Below are positions 10,052 through 19,997 of a stretch of DNA of 64,000 nucleotides, in pieces; within the stretch, counting starts at the first letter, position 1, and each line of letters starts with the position of its first letter. The notes below the pieces were generated by a model that saw only the letters and a program-made list of their open reading frames with translations, made no database searches and was not told the DNA's origin. The stretch is taken from contig NZ_JARXYP010000002.1 of the NCBI RefSeq assembly GCF_029893805.1, positions 6,758,001 through 6,822,000 on the forward strand. Direction: 5' to 3'. The stretch comes from Streptomyces sp. SAI-135. Lineage in GTDB: Bacteria > Actinomycetota > Actinomycetes > Streptomycetales > Streptomycetaceae. Both the position numbers and the translations under genes were made by a program.

Positions 10052-12277
10052 ATGTCCGAGCCAGGGTTTTCAACTGGCCCCAAGCGCACTGTGGACGTGG
10101 CGGACCACCGCCTGGATCCCACTCCGGATCAGGACCGTCGGGACCTCGCTCCCTCGCTGTCGCGGGACCGCGAGCCGTCTCCGTCAGTGGGGCCGGTACA
10201 GCGCCCGCCGACACCGGCAGGGCAGGGCCGGATCCCGCCTCCGACGGCGAGCGGTCCTTCCCGCCCGCCCTCACCTGTCCCGTCCGGGCCGCCGCCGCCA
10301 CACAACCCCTCCTCGCGTCCCCTGGGCCTGGCCGAACTTCCCCCGGTCCACTCGGCTCTCATCTGCGTGGCGCTTCCGGGCCTCGCCATCTCCACGAGTC
10401 AGGGGCAGTTGACCGGCCGGGGGCTGGAGGGCTTCTACCGCGCCGGACGACGTGTGCTCTCCCGGTGCCAGATCCGTGTCGCCGGACGTGAACCCCTCGC
10501 GGTCCAGGCACGGACGACCGGGGCGGACCGCGCCCGCTTCGTGGCCACCGCTCGTGTGTCCCAGGGTGCGGGCCCGGACCCCGACGTAGTGGTGGAGCGC
10601 AGTCGCCACGCGGACGGGACCGAACGCATCATGCTGCACAGCGCCGCCACCCGCCCGCTACGACTGCCCGTGGAGGTGGCCCTCGGCACGGACCTGGCTG
10701 ATCTGGGTGCGATCGCATCGGGTCGAGCGGGACCCGAACTGCCCGCGATCGTTCATGACTCCGGCCTGCGCTGGTCCAGTGGGGCCGTCGGCGCGTCGGT
10801 CACGGCCGACCCGCCACCCGCCGACGCGCTCGCGTCGGCAGGCCTGCTGCGCTGGGAGTTCGACCTGCCCCCGGGCGGCACGATCGGCTTGGAGCTGAGC
10901 GTGCGGCTGGAGGGCGCGGGCCCCGTCCGGGCTGTGGGACGCTCGGCGACCAGTCCGCTGGCTTTCGCTCGCGCGGCGGGAGATCACTCCGCCGTCGAGC
11001 CGTTGCTGCGCACGAGCATTGACGATCTCCAGGCACTGCTGCTGCGCGATCCGGCCCACCCCATTGACACCCACCTCGCGGCGGGCGCCCCCTGGCGCTG
11101 CGGCCTCGCGCCGGCCGACGCGCTCGTCGCGGCCCGCATGGCGCTGCCTCTCGGTACCCGGCTCGCCGCCGGCACACTCCGCACCCTCGCGCGCACGCAA
11201 CTTCGCGGACAGACGGCGCAGGCCGGGATGATCCCCGGGCCGCGCCGGGACGCGGGGGCGCACCTGCCGGCCAGTTGTACGGGCACCGAGGCAACTCTGC
11301 TCTTCCCCGCTCTGCTCGCGGAGGCCTTCCGGTGGGGACTCCCGCCGCAGGAGACGGAAGAGCTCCTCCCGACGGCCGAGCGGTGCCTGCGCTGGCTGCA
11401 AGCGGCCGTGGGGGACGGAACCTATCTGTGCGACCCACAGCCCGGCGGTCCCGTCCGCTGCGAGACGCAGGCGCATGCGCATCGCGCGGCAGTCCTCGGT
11501 GCCGACCTGCTCGACACGTTCGACAGACCTGGCGGGGCGGCGCTGCGGCAATGGGCCCGCGAACTGCGAACGGCCTTCCGCGAGGACTTCTGGGTCGAGG
11601 ACCGCAGCGGCGGTCGGCCGGTGGCCGCGCGGGCCCCCGACGGGCGCCGCATGTCCCACCTCGGTGCCGCGGCTGCCCATCTCCTGGACACAGGACTGCT
11701 GGGCGGGGGCGAACACGCGCCCGGCCTGCTCGACAGAGTGCAGACCGAGCAACTCGCCCGACTGCTCGGAAGCCAGGCCATGGACTCGGGCTGGGGCCTG
11801 CGCGGACTGGGTACCAAGGAGGCGGGCTACAACCCGTTCGGCCATCGCGCCGGCGCCGTAAGGGTCCACGAGACGGCGATCGCCGTGGCGGGCCTGGCAG
11901 TCGCCGGGTACGAGAAGGAGGCTGGGTCGCTCCTGCGCGGTCTCCTGGCCGCGGCGGAAGCCTTCGGCCACCGGCTCCCCGAGATGTACGCGGGTGAGCA
12001 ACGCACCGAAGGCGGCGCTCCCCTTCCCCACCCGGCCGCCTGCCGTCCGGCGGCCACGGCGGCGGCCGCCGGCGTCCTGCTCCTCAGCGCCCTCGCGGGA
12101 ATCCGCCCCGACGTGCCGGCGGGGACGGTCACCCTGCGTCCCGTGCACAGCGCCCCTCTCGGCGAGATCAGCCTGACCGGACTGAGGATCGCGGGGGCCC
12201 CGTTCTCGGTACGGGTCAGCAGACTCGGGCTCGCCATGGTCGAGGAGGCCGCCGAAGGCCTGCAACTGGGGACGTGA
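10052..12277 (+). CDS. Glycogen debranching enzyme-like protein
   Basis: This 741-residue protein begins with about 100 residues of Pro/Ser/Arg-rich sequence. It is followed by a beta-rich domain resembling the N-terminal domain of bacterial glycogen debranching enzymes (STSQGQLTGRGLEGFYRAGRRVLS, residues ~125-150) and then an (alpha/alpha)6-type C-terminal half with CTGTEATLLFPALLAEAFRWG and LRGLGTKEAGYNPFGHRAG. The latter resembles the motif in which glucosidases of this fold place substrate. The start at ATG 10052 has AAGGA 8 bp before it. Action on alpha-1,6-linked glucan is the family expectation; the catalytic acids were not identified, so activity is unproven. Confidence 0.75.
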   Translation: MSEPGFSTGPKRTVDVADHRLDPTPDQDRRDLAPSLSRDREPSPSVGPVQRPPTPAGQGRIPPPTASGPSRPPSPVPSGPPPPHNPSSRPLGLAELPPVHSALICVALPGLAISTSQGQLTGRGLEGFYRAGRRVLSRCQIRVAGREPLAVQARTTGADRARFVATARVSQGAGPDPDVVVERSRHADGTERIMLHSAATRPLRLPVEVALGTDLADLGAIASGRAGPELPAIVHDSGLRWSSGAVGASVTADPPPADALASAGLLRWEFDLPPGGTIGLELSVRLEGAGPVRAVGRSATSPLAFARAAGDHSAVEPLLRTSIDDLQALLLRDPAHPIDTHLAAGAPWRCGLAPADALVAARMALPLGTRLAAGTLRTLARTQLRGQTAQAGMIPGPRRDAGAHLPASCTGTEATLLFPALLAEAFRWGLPPQETEELLPTAERCLRWLQAAVGDGTYLCDPQPGGPVRCETQAHAHRAAVLGADLLDTFDRPGGAALRQWARELRTAFREDFWVEDRSGGRPVAARAPDGRRMSHLGAAAAHLLDTGLLGGGEHAPGLLDRVQTEQLARLLGSQAMDSGWGLRGLGTKEAGYNPFGHRAGAVRVHETAIAVAGLAVAGYEKEAGSLLRGLLAAAEAFGHRLPEMYAGEQRTEGGAPLPHPAACRPAATAAAAGVLLLSALAGIRPDVPAGTVTLRPVHSAPLGEISLTGLRIAGAPFSVRVSRLGLAMVEEAAEGLQLGT

Positions 12278-12379
12278 CCTCGTAGCTCACCCCTTCCGGC
12301 AGAGGTGGGCAGGTGAAGAGATACCTGTTCAGGGGGCAGTGGATCAAGGGCCGATGCGATCGGCGAAGGGAGTGTTTAT

Positions 12380-12400
12380 CGTCAGGCAGACGACTATGAT
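12380..12400 (+). promoter_or_regulatory. Leaderless promoter with candidate NrtR operator
   Basis: A TATGAT hexamer at 12395-12400 ends 6 nt before the ATG at 12407, leaving no room for a ribosome site, so the transcript should start at or next to the ATG. Immediately upstream, CGTC (12380-12383) and GACG (12389-12392) form a short inverted repeat with a 5-base spacer between the -35 and -10 positions. It could bind the encoded regulator. Confidence 0.6.
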
Positions 12401-12406
12401 CGCCGC

Positions 12407-13165
12407 ATGCCCTACGACCCGTCAGCCTTTCCGCCCTTCGCCGTCACCGTGGACCTGGTCGTACTGACCGTTCGCCGGCACGCCCTGTGTGCGCTCGCGG
12501 TGCGCAGGGGCGAGCCGCCGTTCCAGGGACGCTGGGCGCTTCCCGGCGGATTCGTTCGGGCCGATGAGGACCTGGCGCAGGCGGCCGCGCGCGAGCTGGC
12601 CGAGGAGACGGGTCTGCGGGCCCATGACCCTGCCGTCCCTGTGCAGGACAACGGAGCGCACCTGGAGCAGCTCGCCACCTACGGCGACCCCAAGCGTGAT
12701 CCCCGGATGCGCGTGGTGAGCGTCGCCCACCTCGCCCTCGCCCCCGACCTGCCCGCCCCCCGGGCAGGCGGTGACGCCAGCAACGCGCGCTGGGCGCCAG
12801 TCGAAGAGCTGTTGCAACAGGGCGGCTACGGCCGGGACGGGGAGCCGGTGGCCCCGCTCGCCTTCGACCACGCGCAGATCCTTTCGGACGGAGTGGAGCG
12901 AGCCCGCTCGAAGATCGAGTACTCGTCGCTGGCCACCGCGTTCTGCCCACCCGAGTTCACCGTCGGCGAGTTGCGCCGGGTCTACGAGGCGGTGTGGGGC
13001 GTGGCGCTGGACCCGCGCAACTTCCACCGCAAGGTGACCGGGACTCCGGGCTTCCTGGTCCCCACCGGTGGCACGACCACACGACAGGGCGGCCGCCCGG
13101 CCCAGCTCTTCCGGGCAGGCGGTGCCACTCTTCTCAACCCTCCGATGCTGCGCCCCGAGGTGTGA
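12407..13165 (+). CDS. nrtR: Nudix-domain transcriptional regulator, NrtR type
   Basis: This 252-residue protein joins an N-terminal Nudix domain to a C-terminal winged helix. The Nudix box is complete: Gly48, five residues, Glu54, seven residues, then RELAEETGL at 62-70. The C-terminal part (FTVGELRRVYEAVWGVALDPRNFHRKV) is the typical NrtR DNA-binding segment. NrtR proteins repress NAD salvage or ADP-ribose related genes and are released by ADP-ribose. Because the Nudix box is intact, this copy may still hydrolyse a nucleotide sugar, unlike degenerate NrtR members. No NAD gene is adjacent, so the targets are not visible here. Translation appears leaderless. Confidence 0.85.
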   Translation: MPYDPSAFPPFAVTVDLVVLTVRRHALCALAVRRGEPPFQGRWALPGGFVRADEDLAQAAARELAEETGLRAHDPAVPVQDNGAHLEQLATYGDPKRDPRMRVVSVAHLALAPDLPAPRAGGDASNARWAPVEELLQQGGYGRDGEPVAPLAFDHAQILSDGVERARSKIEYSSLATAFCPPEFTVGELRRVYEAVWGVALDPRNFHRKVTGTPGFLVPTGGTTTRQGGRPAQLFRAGGATLLNPPMLRPEV

Positions 13166-13192
13166 CAACCCCGGAAAACGGACATAACGCGC

Positions 13193-13198
13193 TATCTT
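13193..13198 (+). promoter_or_regulatory. -10 box of a leaderless promoter
   Basis: TATCTT ends 7 nt before the GTG at 13206, which has no Shine-Dalgarno sequence. A standard -35 hexamer at 17-18 bp was not obvious. Confidence 0.55.
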
Positions 13199-13205
13199 GC
13201 TACGG

Positions 13206-15197
13206 GTGATCCAGGCCTTCGGACTGACCAGCAATTCCCGCAAGGACCTTCCGCCCGCGGTCGACGACGTGTCCTTCGAAGCCCGTGCGGGCCGCGTCAC
13301 CGCGCTTCTCGGAGCGACCGGCGCGGGCAAGACGACGGCGCTCAGACTGATGCTCGAACTCCAACAGGGCCGTGGCCTCACCTACTTCAGAGGCCGCCCG
13401 CTGCATCGCATCGCGCACCCCTCGCGCGAGATCGGCGTGCTGATGGGTGATGTGCCCGGCCATCCCGCGCGCACGGTCCGTGGCCATCTGCGCATGCTGT
13501 GCGCCGCGGCCGGCGTCCCGGTCCGGCGTGCCGACGAAGTGCTCGAAGTGGTGGGTCTGGTCAGCCTTCGCGACGAGCGGCTCGGCACCCTGTCGCGCGG
13601 CATGGACCGGCGCCTGGGACTGGCCTGTGCCCTGTTGCCGGACCCGCACACACTCGTGCTGGACGATCCCGCCGAAGGCCTCTCCGCCCGCGAGAGCCAC
13701 TGGCTGCACGGCATGCTGCGAGCGCACGCCACTCAGGGCGGCACAGTTCTGTTCACCACGTCCGAGCCCAAAGAGGCCGCGCGCGCCGCCGATCACGTCG
13801 TCACTCTCGAGCAGGGCAGACTCGTCGCGGACCAGCCGGCCGCGGAGTTCGCCCGCACCAGACTCCGTCCTCGTGTCGCCGTCCGTACCCCCCATGCGGT
13901 CCGCCTCGCCACCCTGCTCGCCAAGGAGGCCCGCACGGCTCGCCGCTCCGTCGAGGTCGTCCGGGAAGGCGGCAACCGCCTTTCCGTGTACGGCAGTACT
14001 TGTGCCGATGTCGGCGAGACGGCCTTCCGCCACGGCATCCTGGTCCACCAACTCGCGGACGAGATCGGTGACATGGGGCCGGGTACCGGCTCGCTTCCCC
14101 GTGCGGCGGCGGAAGCGGTCAAGGGGGCAGGGGCGGGCGTCACGGAGGCGCAGCCCGATGAGCCCCTCCATGATGGAGTCGTCGGGTCGGCAACGGAGGT
14201 GAGCCAGAAGCGCGACGGTTCCGCGTCGCCCAGCCGCTCGCACGCGCACGCCGACCGGACGGTGCCCGGCGATCGGAAAGCGCACGACGACCAGGGGGCA
14301 CAGGACGGTCCGGACACCCCCAGCGGCGCCGCTGCCGGAAGCGGGGATACCGCTCCCAGTCCCGTCACCGTCTCCAGGACCGCCGCCCCCCTACCCCCCC
14401 TCCCGCCTCCCATCTCCGTCAGGTCCGCCCCCAGCCCCTTGCGCCCCCTGCGCTATGAACTGCGCCGCGCGGCAGGGATCGGCACGGGGTTCCTCACCAG
14501 CGCCGCCGTACTCGTCACGTCCGCCCTCACCGCCGTACTCCTGGCGCGAGTCGGTCATACCCCGCAGGCGCGGCTGCTGGCCGCCTGGCCGAGGGAACTG
14601 CCGCTGCCCCCGGCCGCGCTCGGGGCCGGACTGCTCGGCGCACTCGCCTTCGGCGACGAGTTCCGCCACCCCGCCCTGGCTGCGGACCGCGGCACCGTCC
14701 CCCGCCGGCTGGGACTGCTCACCGCGAAACTCGTGGTCACCGCCGTCACCGCGCTGATGCTGGCCTTTCTCACGGTGGGCTGCGACGCCGAAGTGCTCTA
14801 CCTCGTCTACGGACGGGACATCGCGGAAGTTCCCGCGGACTGGTTCTCGCTGGGCGCGAGTTGGTTCGGACTCGTGGTCGGGTGCGCCTGGGCCGGGGTC
14901 CTTGCGGCCGGCGTCTTCCGGTCCACCACGGCCGGGCTCGCCGCGGTGGTCGCCGTGCCCGTTGTCGTCGTACCCCTCGTCCAGAAGGCGTTGGAGGGGG
15001 CGTCCGTGCGAACGGCGGCGGGGCTTCCCGGGCGGCTGCGCGAGGTCTTGCTGCTGCAGTGGCCCTTCGGCGGGGAGCGCTACCTCGCCGGAGCGGTGCG
15101 GGTGATCGCTCAACCGGTAGGCGGGGCACTGGCGTTGTCGCTGTCCGGACTGCTGTGCGCATATCTGCTCACGGCCCTGCGGAGCAGAGTCCGATGA
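13206..15197 (+). CDS. ABC transporter ATP-binding domain fused to a six-segment membrane domain
   Basis: Residues 1-230 of this 663-residue protein form an ABC ATPase: Walker A GATGAGKTT (36-44), signature LSRGM (129-133, normally LSGGQ), Walker B LVLDDP (150-155). The catalytic glutamate after Walker B is Asp154, and the switch histidine position is Ser186 (TTSEP). Residues ~270-400 are a Ser/Pro/Asp-rich linker. Residues ~415-663 contain about six hydrophobic segments, as in ABC-2 type permeases. The start GTG 13206 gives MIQAFGLTS. The substrate is unknown. The altered motifs suggest slow or absent ATP turnover, so a regulatory role is possible. Confidence 0.85.
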   Translation: MIQAFGLTSNSRKDLPPAVDDVSFEARAGRVTALLGATGAGKTTALRLMLELQQGRGLTYFRGRPLHRIAHPSREIGVLMGDVPGHPARTVRGHLRMLCAAAGVPVRRADEVLEVVGLVSLRDERLGTLSRGMDRRLGLACALLPDPHTLVLDDPAEGLSARESHWLHGMLRAHATQGGTVLFTTSEPKEAARAADHVVTLEQGRLVADQPAAEFARTRLRPRVAVRTPHAVRLATLLAKEARTARRSVEVVREGGNRLSVYGSTCADVGETAFRHGILVHQLADEIGDMGPGTGSLPRAAAEAVKGAGAGVTEAQPDEPLHDGVVGSATEVSQKRDGSASPSRSHAHADRTVPGDRKAHDDQGAQDGPDTPSGAAAGSGDTAPSPVTVSRTAAPLPPLPPPISVRSAPSPLRPLRYELRRAAGIGTGFLTSAAVLVTSALTAVLLARVGHTPQARLLAAWPRELPLPPAALGAGLLGALAFGDEFRHPALAADRGTVPRRLGLLTAKLVVTAVTALMLAFLTVGCDAEVLYLVYGRDIAEVPADWFSLGASWFGLVVGCAWAGVLAAGVFRSTTAGLAAVVAVPVVVVPLVQKALEGASVRTAAGLPGRLREVLLLQWPFGGERYLAGAVRVIAQPVGGALALSLSGLLCAYLLTALRSRVR

Positions 15198-15258
15198 CGA
15201 CCGTCTGTGCGCTTCCGGTCCTGACGTGCGCACAACTTCCCGACAAAAGCGCATTTCT

Positions 15259-15267
15259 TTCCGATAA
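15259..15267 (+). promoter_or_regulatory. Candidate sigma-WhiG -10 element of whiH
   Basis: TTCCGATAA closely resembles the GCCGATAA -10 of WhiG/FliA-type promoters. Transcription of whiH by sigma-WhiG is established in S. coelicolor. The matching TAAA-type -35 at about 15 bp is poor here. The leader to the GTG at 15360 would be about 85 nt. Confidence 0.55.
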
Positions 15268-15283
15268 GGCGTCAATTGCGACG

Positions 15284-15299
15284 GGGTGAGCGATCACCC
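15284..15299. promoter_or_regulatory. Inverted repeat in the whiH leader, candidate WhiH operator
   Basis: GGGTGA (15284-15289) and TCACCC (15294-15299) form a perfect 6-4-6 palindrome just after the predicted transcription start. GntR-family proteins bind short palindromes, and whiH is reported to be self-repressing, so this is a reasonable autoregulatory site. Confidence 0.5.
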
Positions 15300-15359
15300 T
15301 TTCGTGTGCTTTTCACCAAAGACCTCAAGGGAGTTGGAGGCGGCGCCGACAAAGGATCC

Positions 15360-16247
15360 GTGAGTACCCTTGCGCACACCATGATGACCGCCGCCCGCTC
15401 CGCCGACTCCGGTCTGGCCGGCCCGGGCGATCTCGACCGCTACCCCTACGCGGAGGCCCCGGCCGCAGGCCGTGTCGGAGCCTCCGTGTGGGACGGCTCG
15501 GACCCGGAGCTGGGCCGCGTGGGCCGCCGTGCCGCGGGCAGCCGCGGGCGCGGACTGCACGGCCAACTCGTCCAGCAGCTGGGCCAGATGATCGTCTCCG
15601 GTGACCTGGGAGCCGACCGGCCGCTGGTCCCCGAGGAGATCGGCCAGCGTTTCGAGGTCTCCCGTACCGTCGTCCGGGAGTCGCTTCGCGTCCTGGAGGC
15701 CAAGGGCCTGGTCAGTGCCCGCCCGAACGTCGGCACGCGCGTGCGGCCCGTCAGTGACTGGAACCTCCTGGACCCGGACATCATCGAATGGCGGGCCTAC
15801 GGGCCGCAGCGTGAGGACCAGCGCCGCGAGCTGAGCGAGCTGCGCTGGACGATCGAGCCGCTGGCCGCGCGCCTGGCCGCGGGGCATGGTCGCGAAGACG
15901 TCCAGCAGCGCCTCGGCGACATGGTCGAGATCATGGGGCACTCCATGAGCCAGGGCGACGCGCTCACCTTCTCCCGGGCCGACGCCGAATTCCACTCCTT
16001 GCTCATCCAGCTCGCGGGCAACCGGATGCTGGAGCACCTCTCCGGGATCGTCTCGGCCGCCCTCCAGGTCTCCGGTGGCCCGGTGACCGGCTGTGACCGG
16101 CCGAACGAGCCGTCCCTGGCGCACCACGGCAGGATCGTCGACGCCCTCGCCACCGGCGACGCCCCGGCGGCCGAGGCGGCCATGCGTCAACTGCTGACCG
16201 TTCATCCCGAGGTGGAGCGTGTGGTGCCGGCGCCGCGCGAGCACTGA
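15360..16247 (+). CDS. whiH: Sporulation regulator WhiH (GntR family)
   Basis: This 295-residue regulator has an N-terminal winged helix of the FadR/GntR class (LVPEEIGQRFEVSRTVVRES, then LRVLEAKGLVSARPNVGTRV) after a ~70-residue extension. A helical FCD-type effector domain occupies residues ~155-285 and includes the metal-site-like FSRADAEFHSLLIQLAGNRM. In Streptomyces WhiH acts in aerial hyphae at the onset of sporulation septation. It lies directly upstream of hrdB, as in S. coelicolor. The GTG at 15360 follows AAAGGA closely and gives the length expected for WhiH. The effector is unknown. Confidence 0.9.
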   Translation: MSTLAHTMMTAARSADSGLAGPGDLDRYPYAEAPAAGRVGASVWDGSDPELGRVGRRAAGSRGRGLHGQLVQQLGQMIVSGDLGADRPLVPEEIGQRFEVSRTVVRESLRVLEAKGLVSARPNVGTRVRPVSDWNLLDPDIIEWRAYGPQREDQRRELSELRWTIEPLAARLAAGHGREDVQQRLGDMVEIMGHSMSQGDALTFSRADAEFHSLLIQLAGNRMLEHLSGIVSAALQVSGGPVTGCDRPNEPSLAHHGRIVDALATGDAPAAEAAMRQLLTVHPEVERVVPAPREH

Positions 16248-16319
16248 CCGCGCACCGCGGGTGACGCGGTCGAGGATGTCCTTCCCCTTCTGCGGCATCG
16301 TTCGGCCGCCGTACCGCCC

Positions 16320-16365
16320 CCGTCGGACCCCGCAGGATCTTCAGGGATCCTGCGGGGTCCGACGG
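16320..16365. terminator. Strong 20-bp hairpin between whiH and hrdB
   Basis: The left arm 16320-16339 is exactly complementary to 16346-16365 across a 6-base loop. It lies about 70 bp after the whiH stop and isolates hrdB from whiH transcription. Confidence 0.9.
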
Positions 16366-16485
16366 CGCGGCGCGGTGACGGCATCCCGGGGCTCCGCTGG
16401 TCCCGACGGACGCGCGACCGCGTCTGTCCACGTCTGACCGTTTTTGCCTGCTTACGGGGTGTGACTCGGGCCACGCAGATTGGGC

Positions 16486-16512
16486 GTAACGCTCGCGGGA
16501 GCAGCGCGATGA
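16486..16512 (+). promoter_or_regulatory. Candidate ECF-type promoter of hrdB
   Basis: GTAAC at 16486-16490 and CGATGA at 16507-16512 are separated by 16 bp, an ECF sigma-type arrangement. In S. griseus and S. coelicolor the main hrdB promoter depends on the ECF factor ShbA, and I recall similar hexamers. The leader to the GTG at 16676 would be about 155 nt. Confidence 0.5.
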
Positions 16513-16675
16513 CCTAAGAGGTGACAGCCGCGGAAGGAATACGGACGCCATTTCAGGCGCTGTGCATCTTCCCGGCCCCCCGCCCGCGCCGTCGGCCACT
16601 CCCAGGCCGGTGGTCGGCTCCTGTCCGCTGTGGACGGGGCCGGAAGCCGTTTTCCAACGTTCCGAGAGGTTGTTC

Positions 16676-18214
<1,539 letters not shown>

Positions 18215-18231
18215 GCCAGGTCGTACGACGC

Positions 18232-18268
18232 CGAAGGCCCGGTTCCCCCCTCGGGAGCCGGGCCTTCG
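18232..18268. terminator. hrdB terminator
   Basis: A 16-bp stem (18232-18247 with 18253-18268, one G-T wobble) with a 5-base loop starts 17 bp after the hrdB stop. Confidence 0.9.
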
Positions 18269-18335
18269 TGCTGCGCGCACATGCGCCCTGCATGACTCTG
18301 GGTTTCCGATCACCACCCCGGAGTGAGGAGCATGC

Positions 18336-19199
18336 ATGCGTCACCCCATTGCCCGGGCGCTGGCCCGGCCGCTGGTACTGGCGGCCGTGGCGGCGGCCAT
18401 ACCACTGGCGTCGGCCGCCCCCGTAGCCGCAGACAGCGTCGTCGTCGGGGGATTCCCGGTCGAGGTGTCCACGGCGCCCTGGACGGTGGCACTGTCCAGC
18501 CGTGACCGGTTCGGAGGTACGCGCGCCGGGCAGTTCTGCGGCGGTGTCGCCGTCGGCCGCACCACGGTGCTCACCGCGGCCCACTGCATGGGCGAGGACG
18601 TCCTCGGGGCACCGCCCGAGCAGGTGAGTGACTTTCGCGTCATCACAGGCCGTACGGATCTGCTCTCGGCCCAGGGCAAGGAGATCGCCCTGCGGGAAGC
18701 CTGGGTGAACCCCGACTACGACCCGCAGAGCAACGCCGGGGACTTCGCCGTCCTCACCCTCGCCGAGCCCCTGCCGCAGAACGCGGTCATCACCATGGCC
18801 GCCGCCGGCGACGCCGCGTACGAGCCGGGAACCGGCGCCACGGTGTACGGCTGGGGTGACAGCACGGGCGGCGGCGACTACGCGCGCAGCCTGCGGGCGG
18901 CACGCGTGCACGTACTGGCCGACGCGGGCTGCAGCAAGGCCTATCCGGGCGGCGCCGACGGCACCTATCGCGCCGAGAGCATGCTGTGCGCCGGAGAGGA
19001 CTGGGGCGGCCGTGACGCCTGCCAGGGGGACAGCGGTGGGCCGCTGGTCGCCCGGGGGAAGCTGATCGGGCTGGTGTCCTGGGGGAGCGGCTGCGGCAGA
19101 GCGGGCCGGCCCGGTGTCTACGCCCGCGTGTCCGAGGTGGTGCGGACGCTGGACCAAGGCGGTCGCAGCGCGGCCGACGGACGCCGCAGGACCGCGTGA
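18336..19199 (+). CDS. Secreted trypsin-like serine protease
   Basis: This 287-residue protein has a Sec/Tat-like signal peptide (MRHPIARALARPLVLAAVAA, cleavage near residue 32) and a chymotrypsin-fold S1 domain. The triad is visible as His83 in LTAAHC, Asp136 in NAGDFAVL and Ser233 in GDSGGPL. The S1 pocket residue equivalent to 189 is Asp228, which predicts cleavage after Arg or Lys. Cysteines pair as in trypsin. The new N-terminus VVGG (about residue 36) indicates zymogen processing. It is a single gene between the hrdB terminator and its own hairpin. Native substrates are unknown. Confidence 0.93.
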   Translation: MRHPIARALARPLVLAAVAAAIPLASAAPVAADSVVVGGFPVEVSTAPWTVALSSRDRFGGTRAGQFCGGVAVGRTTVLTAAHCMGEDVLGAPPEQVSDFRVITGRTDLLSAQGKEIALREAWVNPDYDPQSNAGDFAVLTLAEPLPQNAVITMAAAGDAAYEPGTGATVYGWGDSTGGGDYARSLRAARVHVLADAGCSKAYPGGADGTYRAESMLCAGEDWGGRDACQGDSGGPLVARGKLIGLVSWGSGCGRAGRPGVYARVSEVVRTLDQGGRSAADGRRRTA

Positions 19200-19241
19200 G
19201 AGCGACTGCGGGGCGCTGAGCGTCCTCGCCGGAGCCATGAG

Positions 19242-19282
19242 CAAGGGCGGCGGCCCCTGGGGAACAGGGGCCGCCGCCCTTG
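19242..19282. terminator. Bidirectional hairpin after the protease gene
   Basis: A perfect 17-bp stem (19242-19258 with 19266-19282) with a 7-base loop lies between the convergent protease and DUF7455 genes. Confidence 0.9.
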
Positions 19283-19324
19283 TGCCGGCCTGTGCCGGAG
19301 CTGGCTCGTCGTGGACGCGAAGTG

Positions 19325-19555
19325 TCAGCGCTCTTCTTCTGAGGCGGATGCGGGAACGGCCGTCAGTCGCTCCGTCTCGTCCTGTATCTCAGCGGCGATC
19401 TTCTTGAGTTCCGGCTCGAACTTGCGACCGTGGTGGGCGCAGAAGAGCAGCTCTCCGCCGCTGAGCAGCACGACGCGCACGTACGCCTGGGCGCCGCAGC
19501 GGTCGCAGCGGTCAGCGGCCGTCAGCGGGCTCGCGGGGGTCAGAACAGTAGTCAC
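19325..19555 (-). CDS. DUF7455-family small zinc-ribbon-like protein
   Basis: This 76-residue protein has the pattern CDRCGAQ near residue 17 and FCAHHGRKF near residue 38, so Cys and His residues are placed to bind one zinc ion. A charged helical tail follows. The GTG start at 19555 is preceded by GAGG with 5-bp spacing. The protein is a conserved streptomycete neighbour of hrdB and parE with no known function; a role in nucleic acid or protein binding is only suggested by the zinc ribbon. Its promoter region has a palindrome at 19570-19582. Confidence 0.85.
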   Translation of the reverse strand: MTTVLTPASPLTAADRCDRCGAQAYVRVVLLSGGELLFCAHHGRKFEPELKKIAAEIQDETERLTAVPASASEEER

Positions 19556-19569
19556 GTCGCCTCTTCTCT

Positions 19570-19582
19570 AGCTCGACGAGCT
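19570..19582. promoter_or_regulatory. Palindrome upstream of the DUF7455 gene
   Basis: AGCTCG and CGAGCT flank one central A, a perfect 13-bp palindrome 15 bp before the GTG at 19555. It overlaps the leader and could be an operator. No binding protein is apparent. Confidence 0.3.
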
Positions 19583-19997
19583 GTCGTACCAGGGTCAACA
19601 TCCAACCAGCCCCAAAACGTTCCCGCTCGAGGCTTCTCCCAGAGAGAAATTTTCCGGACGGCTGGCTGCTGCCGGTTTGGCGGCGAATGTGCCGTATTGC
19701 GTGTCTGTGTGTCTTACGGTTTCGCGCTGTCGGTCAAGGTCGGTCCTGCCGGCTGGGTTGCCGGTTGTTCATGAGGACGTGCCCGGAGCCTAAATGGTTC
19801 ATGCCCGTAAGGGAACGTGATATGTACTTCACCCCATCGAGGGATCGAACAGGTATGCGACTCTGGACTACTCTGTGTTTCCGCACGAGGGTGGCGTTAC
19901 AACGGCTCTACCAGGCCTCGGTACCCTCATGGCGGCTACCGAAGCCGCGCCCTTACCCACAAGGGCCCCATCTGAAATTCAGCGAGGAGCGAACCGC
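19583..19997. other. parE upstream region
   Basis: This stretch is less GC-rich than its neighbours. A TACTCT hexamer at 19869-19874, with TCGAAC about 18 bp upstream, is the best candidate parE promoter and would give a leader of roughly 115 nt. I see no gene in it. Confidence 0.4.

Noticed and set aside
16486..16562. A SigR-type promoter (GGAAT with GTT at 18 bp) before hrdB
   Set aside because: GGAAT is present at 16536-16540, but the downstream GTT is not at the right distance, so I did not call it.
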